Shown here one piece after another: positions 21,568-33,065 of a stretch of 64,000 nt of DNA; within the stretch, counting starts at the first letter, position 1, and each line of letters opens with the position of its first letter. The notes beneath the pieces are model-generated. The model did no database searches. It was not told the DNA's origin and was given only the letters and a program-made list of their open reading frames with translations. The position numbers and the translations under genes were made by a program. Origin of the DNA: Iris pallida (lineage: Eukaryota; Streptophyta; Magnoliopsida; Asparagales; Iridaceae). The stretch spans positions 10,291,960 to 10,355,959 of the forward strand of contig JANAVB010016199.1 of the NCBI GenBank assembly GCA_029216955.1, read 5' to 3'.

Positions 21568-22470
21568 TTACAACAATCCTGCGGACCTCTGATGCTCAGC
21601 CTTGACTTGCTGACACACCAAGCACTTTGCGACGAACCGTGCTATTTCACGCTTCATTCCATGCCACCAGTAGTGCTGTCTCAGGTCCCTGTACATCTTC
21701 GTACCTCCTGGATGAATAGAATAAGTCGAACTATGTGCCTCTGTCATCAGCTCCTGCCTGATCTCTCCATTAGGAACATAGAGGCGATTTTCGCACCTCA
21801 AGGTCCCATCTTCGTGAATCCTCAATCCAGTCTGCAGTCCTTGCTCTGTCCTCTGTCGAAGCCTCTGATATCTGGCATCTGTCGGTAAGGTCTCCTTGAT
21901 CCGCTCTACTAGTGAAGACTGAACCTGAATATTCATCATCTGTGCAACTCCTCCAGGCCTAACAACTTCAATGCCCATCTTTTCCAAGTCATAAAGCAAC
22001 TCCTTTTGTGATGTCAAGAAATGTGCCATAGGCCTCCGGCTCAATGCATCTGCTACTGAATTAGCCTTCCCTGGATGGTACTGTAACTCGATATCAAAAT
22101 CTGCCATCAACTCAAGCCAACGCCTCTGCCTCAAATTTAAATCCTTCTGAGTATAGACATACTTGAGGCTCTTATGATCTGTATATACCTCCACTGTTTC
22201 TCCATACAAATAATGCCTCCAAAGCTTCAAGGCAAATATCACCGCCGCAAGCTCTAAGTCGTACGTGGGGTAATTCTTCTCATGGGTCCTCAACTGTCGA
22301 GAACCATATGCAACTACCTTCCCATGCTGCATCAATACGCATCCTAATCCCTTCCCGGATGCATCACTATAGATGACAAAACCTCCTGATCCCGATGGAA
22401 TGGTCAAAACTGGTGCAGTAGTAAGGCGCTTCTTCAAATCATCAAAAGCAGCTTGGCACTCTTCCGTTCA
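21568..22470 (-). pseudogene. Tekay RNase H and integrase zinc domain
   Basis: RNase H with GGFVIYSDASGKGLGCVLMQ (first Asp), YDLELAAVIFALKLWRHYLY (Glu), VYTDHKSLKYV (Asp) and HPGKANSVADALSRR (Asp). The integrase N-terminal zinc domain follows (HPGGTKMYRDL, YWWHGMKREIARFV, CLVCQQVK). It is flanked by nonsense codons at 22468-22470 (TGA where FEW.TEEC is expected) and 21568-21570 (TAA where Gln is expected). Catalytic residues are all present. Confidence 0.92.
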
Positions 22471-23850
22471 CTCGAACTTCTGATCCTTGCTAGTCAACTT
22501 TGTCATGGGCTCCGCAATTCTTGCAAAATTCTCTACGAACCTCCGGTAATATCCGACAAGCCCTAGAAAACTTCGTACCTCTGAAACATTGGTTGGAGTT
22601 GGCCACGACTCCACTGCTGATATCTTCGTCGGATCCACTTCTATGCCTTTCCCTGAGATAACATGTCCAAGAAATGAAACATGATCTAGCAGAAATTCAC
22701 ACTTACTCAGCTTTGCATATAACTTCTGATGCCTCAAGACCTCCAGCACCTTCCTCAAGTGATCCTCATGCTCTTCATGGTTCTTGGAATACACCAAAAT
22801 GTCGTCGATAAATACTACGACAAATTTATCAAGATATTCATGGAATACTCTATTCATTAAATTCATGAACACAGCAGGTGCATTAGTCAAACCAAAGGGC
22901 ATTACTAAGAACTCGTAATGACCATACCGAGTCCTGAATGCCGTCTTCTGAATGTCTTCTCTCCGAACCTTCACTTGATGGTATCCCGATCTCAGATCAA
23001 TCTTCGAGAATACCTGGGCTCCTGTCAGCTGGTCAAATAGATCATCAATTCTGGGCAGGGGATACTTGTTCTTGATCGTCACAGCATTAAGAGCCCTATA
23101 ATCAATGCACATGCGAACTGTTCCATCTTTCTTTGGCACAAACAAGACCGGGGCTCCCCATGGTGATGCACTTGGTCTGATAAACCCCTTGTCTTGTAAC
23201 TCCTGCAACTGCACCTTCATTTCATCCAGCTCCTTCTTCGCCAGTCGATAAACATTCGAGGAGATTGGTGCCGCTCCTGGTATGAGCTCAATGGTGAACT
23301 CAACCTCTCTGTCGGGTGGTAGACCCGGCAGATCATCGGGAAAGACATCAGAAAACTCATCAATGATCGGTGGCGGGGCAACCTCCATCGCCATGCAAGC
23401 TCCATGATACTGAGATACTCCCTTCTCAATGCTTCCTCTCTGAAATTCAAACTCCGACTGACCTGGCAGTCTAAATATAGCACAACCCTTGTGGCAGTCC
23501 AATATAGCATGATATTGACTAAGCCAATCCATACCCAGTACTACGTCAAAATTTGGCATGGGTAATACCAAAATTCGAGCTCTCATCTCTCAGCCACAAA
23601 TAACTACCGAACAGGTTCTACATGTACTAGTCACAGGTACTATACCCCCACAAGTAATAATTTTCCAACTCTTAGGCATAGTAGAAGTAGCTATCCTATG
23701 CACAGCTACAAATCTAGATGATATAAATGATAAGGTGGCACCAGAATCAAATAACACTGTAGCAGGCAATGAACCTACTAAAATAGTACCTGTGATAGCC
23801 TCACCTTCGGTTCCATCTTCTCCCTGAGTGAGAGCAAAAATCTGTCCTTG
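22471..23850 (-). pseudogene. Tekay protease and reverse transcriptase
   Basis: Aspartic protease with ATVLFDSGATLSFIS (DSG active site, about 23765-23720) and [11 protein letters not shown]. The reverse transcriptase follows: [88 protein letters not shown] and the catalytic [10 protein letters not shown] (about 22790-22815). One nonsense codon (23590-23592) separates protease from reverse transcriptase. Otherwise the 372-codon stretch 23586-22468 is open. Confidence 0.93.
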
Positions 23851-25155
23851 CTTCTTGTTTCCTGCCTGCTGTTTGGCCTTCTCAAACTGTGCTGACTGTG
23901 AAGGGAGTATAGATCCTCTCTGCTGACCTCCTGATGCTGGTGGCTTCTGTCCTCCTGCTGGCACAATGGCTCCCCGAACTGGGCAATCTCGAGCCTGATG
24001 CTGGCTCGATCCACAAGCTAAGCAAGTACCCAGCATCCTTCTGCACTCTCTCTGTAAGTGTCCCTTCCTGCCAGAGAAATGGCAAGTCGGAAGCTTCTTA
24101 GACTGGTAGGGTCCAGTCTTCTGCTGATGCTGATGATGTCCCATAGGTCTCTTGATAGGACCTCCTTACTGCGTCTTCGTCTGCACTGGCTGATTCTTCT
24201 GCTGGTTCAGCTTCCCCTTGCTAATTGTCTCCTGAATCCTGGCCTCCGTCAGCAACTCAGCATAAGAGATTCGGGACTGAGAGCTAGTATAATGCTGTAG
24301 CTCCTGCCTCAGCCCGTTGTGAAATCTCTTGGCCTTCTCCAGATCATTGGGTATCAGTACCTCTCCATACTTGCTGAGTCGACTGAACTCCGAGTCATAC
24401 TCGTCCACAGTCTTGTTCCCCTGCTCCAGATGCAAAAAATGGTTGTATAAGGCATTCTTCACAGTAGTAGGGAAATACTTCTTATCAAAGAACTCCAGAA
24501 ACTGCTCCTACGACTGACGAGTACCCAACTGACGCTCCATAGAATCCCACCAGTGATGGGCATTCCCCTCCAGCTGAGTTCTTACGCCAGTCATCCATAA
24601 ATCTTCTGGCAACTGAGATGCCTGCAATTTCTTCTTGGTGCTGGTGATCCAATTAGTGGTCTCCTCCGGACTCTCATTTCCCTTATAAGGTTTGGGGTCC
24701 ATCTGTACGTAGTCCTTCACTGAACCTACCCGTTCTGGTCTCACGGGAGCTAGTGTCGGAGCTGGTGCAGGTGCTGGTGCTGTCATCCTCTCCATAGCTG
24801 CCAGGAATCCCTGTCTCATCTCAGCAGCTTCCCGTCTTTGTTCAGCAGCTACCTGCCTCTGCTCAGCTGCTTCTTGTCTCTGTTCTGCTGCTTGCTGTCT
24901 CTATTCTTGCATCATCATGTGCATGAACTGAAACATCTGTGCCTGACTGTCTTGTGGCACAGCCGGGGGCACTCCATGTGGTGTCTGAGGGTACTGCGGG
25001 AGAGGAGGGGGTACCCCAGTCGGTTGTGCACCAACTGGCTGAGACGTCTGCCCTGGTAGCATAGGGTAGGTTGGAACTACTCTTGCGGACTGCTCACCCG
25101 TACCAAATGACTGGTTGTCTCTACCGGCAGCGGTACGTCCACTCCTTAGATTCAT
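23851..25155 (-). pseudogene. Tekay gag
   Basis: Starts at MNLRSGRTAAG (25155); the earlier in-frame ATG at 25203 is less likely by comparison with family starts. Pro/Gln-rich N-terminus, then a run of AAEQRQ-type repeats (about 24900-24830). The gag domain has YVQMDPKPYKGNESPEETTN, WDSMERQL and LHLEQGNKTVDEYDSEF. Two zinc knuckles follow near 24080-23990; the second, CLACGSSQHQARDC, is intact, but the first reads CHFSGRKGHLQREC with Ser in place of its second Cys. Nonsense codons at 24901, 24508 and 24166 are all one C-to-T or G-to-A change from Gln or Trp codons. Gag would form the virus-like particle. Confidence 0.9.
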
Positions 25156-25324
25156 GATTCTGCAGAAATAAGATAGAAGGAATTGAGAATAGGACGGAAA
25201 CAAACGAGATACAAAAGAATTTGTTCAAGGTTAATCAAGAATGATATAGTCAAGTATGGATGAGACCCTACATTCTAAACCTAATTTGCAGGCTTGTTCG
25301 GTACAGTAACGTAACCAAACAAAT

Positions 25325-25355
25325 TTCATGACCTACATGGGCCACCACTAAAACA
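25325..25355 (-). promoter_or_regulatory. Tekay primer-binding-site region
   Basis: Directly after the 5' LTR end (GTGACA) the minus strand reads TGTTTTAGTGGTGGCCCATG. The LARD-like element has TGGTTTTAGTAGTGGCCCATG at the same place (50594 leftward). This is where the tRNA primer should pair, but it does not resemble the initiator-Met site expected for gypsy elements, and I cannot name the tRNA. Confidence 0.4.
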
Positions 25356-28300
25356 TGTCACGCCCAGTTCCAAATAATCGGATTGGGAACACGTGGCATG
25401 CCAGCTGTACAATCTAGCATAGCTAAACCCAATTTAATGGACTATGATTCGATTGTAGTACGCTGAAGTATAACTAATAAGTAACATCACAGGCAGGTAA
25501 ACTAGTCTCATCCATGAAATAATGTAATAGATAACTGAATGGAAAATCATCAGTGCCACAGAATCCAAATGTCAACTATGGCTAGAGGAGAACAATCCAC
25601 TAAAAGTAAATGAGTACATCTGGAATGAAATGAAGTAGCAAAAGAAATAAACAGAATACTGGAAATGGAACCCACGTCTGAAGATATAGCTAGCCTCCAG
25701 AGGATCAAGGCTGCGGTTCCACCTCAAAGTCGTCGTTAACAAGTCCCTCTACTCCGTAATCAGCCGGGAATAAGTGCTCGTCAAGCTCTGGAAAAGATAC
25801 CAGGTCCTCAGAGGGACATAACAAATACACAGAAAAGGACATGCAAGAATAAACTAAGCAGTAATGTAAAAGTAACTAGTAAGAATGCCACCCAGTATTT
25901 CCCTAACCAAATAAGGACAGGAAATACAAGGATACAATAAGGTGTTCTAACCATCTATGTGAAAATGCACTCGAGACATCTCTAGTGGCACATGAGAGGG
26001 GGAGAAGAAGAAGAAACTGCCACCAAGCGTCCTACGGTTTGAGGAACGAGGGGCTACGAGCATCCAGCGTCCATTGGAAACAGAAATTCTCATACACCAC
26101 TAGTAGACTCTCCCCACCCAATGTACTTGTACCGTATACGCGGTGCGAACAATATGCAAGACGTCATAGTAAATATAATGTAACTAAACCAAACTGCTAA
26201 CAGACTCAAGTTCATATGTTAAGGGCCAGTCAACACAGAACCTCTGCACTCAACTCACTCATATGTGATACGTGTCTGAGTCAGTGTCAAGTTCATACTA
26301 ACTCTATACAAGGTAGTCATCAATGGAGACGAGTGCACACAATAGTAATAACTGGTCAAATGTAAAAACTGTATAGTAAATGTCAAGCAAGGTGTACTTG
26401 CCTGTGTCCAGCAACTGAGTATCCGAGTCCAAAATAGAGTCCGAGTCCCGCGAAGCAAATAACCCTATATAAGCATTAACTATAATTAATTACTAATTAG
26501 CCAAATTAAACAATACATTTAATTTCTATTTAATCAATAATTAATATCAAACCATTATTACTAGCTAATAAGTACCAATAATTATGAATAATAATAATAT
26601 ACAATAATAAGTATGAAGTACTTATTATTATAATTTTATATTCTGAAATTATTAATACAACTAATATATATTTAATAATTAATTAATTACTTATAAATAA
26701 TTAATTAATCAATTAAATAACACATGCCTTCACAAATTCCTAATAATACCAACAAAATTTGTAAAAATCCATAAAAATCATTTTTAGTCTAACAAGCTAA
26801 ATAATGATAGAAATAATAGATATATATTATTTGTAAAGAAACCATATATAGGATTTTCTTTATTTAATATATATCTATCTAATAACTAGATTAGTGCTAA
26901 TAATTATAAATACTAGTTAATAAATAGTAAAAAGATCTAAATTGGGTTATAAAATACTTTTCCAGGAAAGCCTACTGTAAATAATATTTTTAATATTATT
27001 TACCTAATTATAAGTAATTAAAAACATTTAACTACTCAATATATAAAATTACTATTTTAGCTATTGAAATTAGAATTAAATATTAAAAATTTACTAATAA
27101 ATTGTGAAAATTCATAATTCACAGAAAATAACATTTCTCCAACCGTGACTATAAATTTATGAACATTACCATAATAATTTATATTTAATAAAAATTAAAA
27201 CTTAGTAATGAACCAATTATATATACAATATAATTTAACACTGATAAAATATAAATAAATAACTAATTTAATTATCTTATTCTGAAAATTTTACAGTAAA
27301 TAGATATAAATATTATTTACAAGTCTTGTATAGAGACCATTAATTAATTCTTAGTGAATTAATTAATAAAAATCCAAAACAGTGAAATTAAACAATCATT
27401 TGGATACATTAACCCACAGTTTAAAATTTAATTAAAATATCTAAACTATTTATTAAATCCTGAAAATTTAACATTAATTAAATTACATAATTACCTACAA
27501 ATTATGTATAGATCATAACAAGTAATTCCTAATGAATTAAATTCAAAAAATCAAAAATAGAATATATAATACTGTGGAATTTACACAAAAAACTGCATTA
27601 ATGCCACCAGTTAAATGCTTAATAATTACGAATAAATTATATAAAAATCTGACATAATTAATATAGAATCTAAACTAATGACTCTAATCATTAGGATAAT
27701 AATTTAGATCGTAATTAGCATCACTTAATCATTAATTAAATAATTAAACAGCCATATAATTACACAGAATATTCAACAATGCAAATAACCTAATTATTGC
27801 AACCTAATCACACGTGTCAGAGGACACGTGGGTGGTTGGGGCATTACCTCGCCACGCCGCAGGGGGGTGGCTCGCCGATGAGGGGGTCGCGCCGACGAGG
27901 GGGGGTCGCCGGATCGGGGCCGGTCGGCTGCAGAGAGCGCGGGAGGGCCGGCTGCACGCGCGAAAGGCCGGGGCGCGCGCTTCCGTCGTCCGATGGCGGG
28001 GCTTAGTCCGAAGGGGGGGTCGGGATTGGAGAAAGAGAGGGATAGGGTGGCGGTGAGGATGGGAAGAGGTGGAGGCTTGTGGAGGAAATTATTAGGGTTA
28101 GGTTTGAGAGAAGTTGCTTAAATATATATGCGTGGATGAGATCCAAAGGCTTAGGAATTCCTAATGGGTTGGGCCAAGGTTAGGGTTAGTTAGTTTGCCC
28201 ATGGGCTGAGCTAAGGTTGGGTTTGGAATAAATGAAATGGATTTGGGTTTTGCTCAAGTTGTAATGCCATAACTAAAAGTATGGATATAATACATATACT

Positions 28301-28613
28301 CCAATAATAAAAACTGATGAATAGTAATACTTTATATATATAAGTATATATATATAAATAATCTAGAAAAAAAATCTAAATGAGTCTAAGGTTAGAGTTA
28401 ACCTAAGTTTATTCTTAGGGTTAAGGGTGAGGGTTATATAATACAATGCACACACAAACTTTGCATATATATACATATATAACATATTTTTCTAAACTAT
28501 ATATATTCAATTTAACAATTAGGGTAAAAGCATTTTATTTAACGAATAACAAAATTTTATAACAAAATATAAATAATAATAAATAATAAAAAAATATTTT
28601 GAGGGGTTTTACA
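25356..28613 (-). repeat. Tekay element 5' LTR (right)
   Basis: 3258 bp, near-identical partner of 17083-20338, ending GAGGGGTTTTACA next to the duplicated tgagg at 28614. In element orientation it is the promoter-bearing 5' LTR; a TATATATA stretch on the minus strand near 28120-28130 could be the core promoter. No genes are called within it. Confidence 0.93.
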
Positions 28614-28618
28614 TGAGG

Positions 28619-30423
28619 TTTCCCAGAACTAGTGCCAATTAGAATTTCTTTTTCCGGTACTGGTTCAAAGGATACCATATTGCAGCTCTTGGATTTAGTT
28701 TTGGAGTGCTTCTTTTGCTTGGAAGAGGAAGGTTCTTCGAAATCTGCTACCAGATCTGGATGAATCCACATAATCTTCCCTCTGTCAGTTGATAGTGGAA
28801 CAAGACCCTCATTTTGGGGAGGTAGAAGATTCATAATCTCGAGAGTAGCTCTTGGAATAGGGACAATACCATCTTGCACAAATTGTGGTAGAAAATCACC
28901 AAACTGTACAGAGACGACATTAGCTGTCACAGTCTTCTCATCATGCTGCAGAGTAATTGCTCTAGAGTTGACCATCTCCTGGATTTTGCCTTTAAGCATG
29001 TAGCATGCTCTGGTTGGATGCCCTATAAATCTGTGATAAACACAATATTTAGGGTGATCAGTTTTACCCACTTCTTCTAGCCGTTTTGCCTCTGCAGTTG
29101 AAGCTTATTACTTTTAATTAAGCAATCGAAGATGCTTAAAGTATCATCCTCATCAAAAGAATACTCTTCTTTTAGACGAGGTGTCTTCTGTGGTGGTTCT
29201 AATGGAGTGGGTGTTGTCTGAGAAACAATGACAGCCAATGACTCCTTGCCCTTGAGATTGATGCCCAATGTTTCTTTACCCTTGCGATTATTTTGGCAAT
29301 TATTACCGCCGGGTGTAGAATGTTTTTCTTGGTTAGGATGAGTCATTTGAACTCCTAACTACTTGAATTTTTCAGCACTGACCTCTACCGCCTTGGCATT
29401 CACAATGAAAGAAGGCCAATCTTGAAATTGTGTAGATCCCGTCCACATGCTGATAATAGGTAACAAGTTTGATTTGCAGGTGTCTATTGTTACAGCAGAT
29501 GGAGTTCCTAAAGGTATTTTAAGTGCCTCTCGGCAGAACCTTTCAATGAAATTCTCTGTAGATTTATTGTGTCTTTGTTTGATCTTAATAAGGGCAGATA
29601 TCATCATGTCGTTGACTCCCTCGTAAAACCGTTCCAAAAACATTTGCTTAAAACCAGCAAAAGAAATTATGCAACCATCAGGCAAGCTACGATACCAGTC
29701 GTATGTTGCGTCGGCTAAACAACCGATGAACACTCTGGTAAGGAGAGCATCATTTGGCTGTAACTGGTCAGTCATCACTTCAAAGTGATTAATGTACTGA
29801 CTTGGAGAAGTGCTGCCATCAAACAGCATAATGGTTGGAAGCTTGTATTTAGGAGGGAACGAAACCTCCTTCTATTCTGTAGGATACGGTTGTTTATGCC
29901 AAGTCTTTGTAAGCCATCCTTTTGCTTAAAGGCCTCAAACTGAGTGCGTAAGAGTTTTACAGCCTCATTGGCATCTCCTGATGTTTGAGAATTAGTGGGT
30001 TGGTTTGAATTGTTAGGAGGAGAAACAGCATGGTAATTACCAGCCCCAGTACCAGACTGACTAGGTTCAGCTGGAATTTGTACAGAAGCAACCTGAGGAG
30101 ATGGTACCCCCAGACTAACATTAACAGGTACATAATATGCTATAAGCTCTGGATTTGTAGCAGGGTTTATAACCGGTGGCACTGTATGTTGAGCCACGAT
30201 TATAGTGTGCATACTTGCGGCCATTTCAGCCATGGTTTTCAGTTTGTCCTCTAGTGCAACAATTCGTTATTCTTGACTAGCTGGACTAGAAGTGTCTTGA
30301 TCTTCTATAATGGCATATGCCGTCACTTCTCTTACTGCTATTGACGAGATAGTTTGTTCAGAACTTTCGCTATCTGCATCAAACTCAGATAAAGAGTCCT
30401 CTCCTAGATGAGCGATGGGTGTA
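28619..30423 (-). pseudogene. Tat1 gag
   Basis: Gag of Tat1, cut at the right by the Tat2 LTR and at the left by the Tekay element. From the right: an acidic segment (GEDSLSEFDADSESSE, 30410-30360), a coiled-coil-like helix (RIVALEDKLKTMAEMAASMH), a Pro/Asn-rich spacer, then the gag domain at 29829-29359 (FDGSTSPSQYINHFEVMTD, SLPDGCIISFAGFKQMFLER, WPSFIVNAKAVEV). The zinc finger KYCVYHRFIGHPTRAC (about 29055-29005) and IMWIHPDLVADFEEP follow. Frameshifts near 29830, 29350 and 29075 and a stop near 30270 break it. It is collinear with Tat2 gag (33066-35049). Confidence 0.88.
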
Positions 30424-31252
30424 TGTCCTAAAAATCAAGTTGCATCTATCAAATAGGCAGAGAATTCTCAACTGCGTACCCTTTAAATAGACTGCGCAGG
30501 AAACAGATTGCGATATAAATCGAATGCGCAAGCTGAACTACGCTACCACCCGAGCGCGCTATGCTGATGTGGCAACGCCATCATTACCTGACAAAGATCG
30601 AATCTTCTGACAGCCTGACAGCCCAAAAAATAAGGAGTCTGTTCATTTCTTGTGCAGCACAGCGCTCGAGAACAGCTGTACAACTTCAGCGCTGTTTGAC
30701 CAAGTCTGAATCCCAGCACTGTCCAGTGACCAGAAGGAAGCGCAGTCTGATGCTAGCGTTGTTCGGTTAGCGCGATTCATCAAAATAACTAACATTTATT
30801 ACATGGCTTACATGCCATCGATTGCTCGCCACGTGCTAACCATATGTACACGACCAAGCGTATTTCAATCAAACAATGCCACGCGTCTGAATACAGTTAG
30901 CCTACGATCGAGCAACTGCCCAATAGGCCAGCGCAGTTTGTAGCCTGTGCAGTCTGTTGCCAGCACAGTTTATCATGCACAATTCAGAATAACTACAAAT
31001 TAGTTATTTCTAGAACTCTATAAATAGAGTTTCAAGTCCTTTATTAAGGAGATGAGATCATTATTTATCATCAGAGATTAGGAGTTCTTGTCCAAGTGCT
31101 GCTGCATTCTTCAGAGGCTATCGTCTTCAAAGTTCACATCGTCCAAGGGAAAAAGCGATCGTCTTCAGATCGGATTCCTATAGTTGTACTTTCCCAGAAT
31201 TTAATTATAATCTTCTTATAAAGTTTGTGAAATAAAGACTTTTGTTTTTACA
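30424..31252 (+). mobile_element. Tat2 5' LTR
   Basis: About 829 bp from TGTCCTAAAAATCAAG to CTTTTGTTTTTACA. Its right end is fixed by the primer-binding site that follows at 31260. Its left end is set by loss of similarity to Tat1 gag at 30423 and by a similar start in the Tat1 LTR (CCTAAAAATTAAG). A possible target duplication gtgta (30419-30423) cannot be checked because the other end lies outside. It is rich in GCGCA and GCGC motifs. Tat2 is thus inserted head-to-head in the 5' part of Tat1. Confidence 0.75.
31019..31026 (+). promoter_or_regulatory. TATA box of Tat2 LTR
   Basis: TATAAATA within ACTCTATAAATAGAGT, the same near-palindrome as in the Tat1 LTR. It is followed about 210 bp later by AATAAA (31231-31236) near the LTR end. 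It is the probable gag-pol core promoter. Confidence 0.68.
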
Positions 31253-31259
31253 AACAAAA

Positions 31260-31278
31260 TGGCGACTCTGCTGGGGAC
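31260..31278 (+). promoter_or_regulatory. Tat2 primer-binding site
   Basis: TGGCGACTCTGCTGGGGAC, seven bases after the LTR end. From family knowledge, Tat/Ogre elements use a site of this form, complementary to the 3' end of an Arg tRNA. The ATG at 31259 that opens a long ORF is formed by the last LTR-adjacent A and this site, so it is not a convincing translation start. Confidence 0.75.
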
Positions 31279-33065
31279 GACTTTCTCCTCCGACGAGGAA
31301 GTGACAACTCAATGTGACGTTGCGTCTATCGAAAAGACGCAGAAGACGCTGGTTATGAAGGTCAACCAGACTGCCTATGAAACGATGATCAACTCTGTAG
31401 CTACTCGTCGTACTATGGCCTCTGCCAAAAGTAAGGTCCATTCAGTGTGGACTCCGAAGTCCTCTGCACAGTCATTTGCGCAGTCTGCTGTCTCTGCTGC
31501 CAAGGAACCAGTAGCCACTTCGGTCCTTGCGCAAAACACCACCAGCGCTGCCAAAGCGCAAGCCAATGCTTCTACTGCCCAGGCGCAGCATACTTCTTCT
31601 TCTGCCTCTGTATAAGCCACTTCCTATGCTATCTGGCAAAGTGCAAGACTCCTCTCCCCTAGCGCAACTTACGGCAACTTTTTCTCCTGCACAATCAACT
31701 GCCCCTTCAACCAGAGCGCAACTTAAGTCTTCTGGGACCAAAACTCCTGCTGCACAAGCTGTAACCCCTGGAGTTTCTGTGGCTGAAAGGCCATCTGTCA
31801 AATCCTCTCAGGCGCAATCGGCCAAGGCGCCTACTGCTGCCTCAACCCGAGCGCAGGTGGCTACCCCTCTTGTTCCAGCGCAGTCTAATAGGGATGGCCC
31901 TTTGGTTAATCTCCCTTATTCTCTCAGTAAGGGGAAAGATTCTGCTTTTCTTCCCAAGCACTCTGTTGCTTCAGCGTAATCCACTGGGGGTAGTCTGTTG
32001 ACTGTTCCTCCTCCTCCTCAGAACAAAGGAAAAGGCCCTTTGGTCTTTTCTCGATCTTCCGCAGTCCAGAACTCGGAAAACAACAGAGGGAAACGCTCTT
32101 TAGCCAACCCTTCTTCACAAAATAAAGGAAAAGGCCCTTTGGTCTTTTCTAAGTCTTCTTCGGTTTTTACCGCAGAAGGTCCATCTGAATGTGCCTCGGC
32201 ACAAAACAGTACAAAGACTTTCCCTGCTAAAGGGAAGAACATTGATCAAAGAGGCATCTTGCCTACTCCTGTTGCACATTTCCAAGATCTCCCAACTCTT
32301 CGAATGTCCCGCTCAAAGCAGGGGAAATTGCTGGTATCTCAGACAGAAACCCCTGGGGGTGAGTGTGCTGATCTGCGGGTGTACCTCAATAGACCTCGGT
32401 CTACATCAACTTCGGCGAAACGCAAGCAGCCAATGCCGAAGATGAACCTGCATCAGAAGCAAACTTTCAGGATAAAAAATCCTGACACCTATGCTAACAA
32501 AGTGAGTACTTCCCTATATACTCACGGGACAAAACATCTGAAGAGCCGGAACCATGTTCCGAATGTTGTCAAAGAACACATCCCTCAAACTTCTTCTCGT
32601 CCCGTCATTGTTCCTGGCCTCCGAGAGCACCTCAAGCAAAAGCGGGACAATATCTCAATACCTCCAGTTCAATCACTTGAACGCTATTGTAATCACAAGG
32701 TTGTCATCAAGTGCTGTTGCCAGACAACAAAACGATCTGTTTTCGATCGTCTGAATTTTGCAACTTCTGAACCAATGTCAGAAGATGAAGACAAAGTATT
32801 GTATGCTTCTGTCAACATGGCTTCTCGAAACACTGGGGGTAGAAAGTGCTCCAAACACGGCAAGCCTCGCAGGCCCAGCCAGCGGTATTTAGATTTACTC
32901 CAAGAATCCTCTGAAGGAGTATTTCGACACACCCGATCCCGAAGTCAAGACACAATCGGACATAGAAATCTTCTCCAAGATTCTTCTGGTCATCTTTCTA
33001 TTTCTTATTCTGGAGATGATTCCTTCTCTGATTATGATACATACAGCAAAAGTTTTGAATAGACA
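31279..33065 (+). pseudogene. Tat2 gag-upstream region (ORF1-like), Ala-Gln rich
   Basis: Open coding region between primer site and gag, in one main frame (31650-33062) after an early frameshift near 31620-31650. It begins with Ala/Gln-rich repeats (AQSFAQS, AKAQANASTAQAQ, RAQLKSS, RAQVATP), continues with two NKGKGPLVFS repeats (32027 and 32123), then basic and Ser-rich sequence, a His/Cys segment (RYCNHKVVIKCCCQTTKRSV) and an acidic end (SYSGDDSFSDYDTYS). Stops at 31977 and 33060 are Gln-to-stop changes; Tat1 keeps Gln at the second. It is fused in frame with gag, so it may be a long Gag N-terminal extension or the extra ORF1 known from Ogre-type elements. Function unknown. Confidence 0.65.

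Larger units (their letters stand above)
17083..28613 (-). mobile_element. Complete Tekay-type Ty3/gypsy chromovirus, 11.5 kb
   Basis: Full-length LTR retrotransposon on the minus strand, inserted in Tat1 gag. It has LTRs of 3.26 kb at both ends, 5-bp target duplications tgagg, a polypurine tract beside the left (3') LTR, and one gag-pol frame at 25155-20473 with a C-terminal chromodomain remnant. The two LTRs differ by only about 1-2% by eye, mostly transitions, so it is the youngest datable insertion here. Its coding frame has no frameshift but eight nonsense codons. Confidence 0.93.

Noticed and set aside
31259..31261. ATG at the start of the Tat2 ORF as a translation start
   Set aside because: The ATG is formed by the primer-binding site TGGCGACTC; such sites give this ATG by chance.
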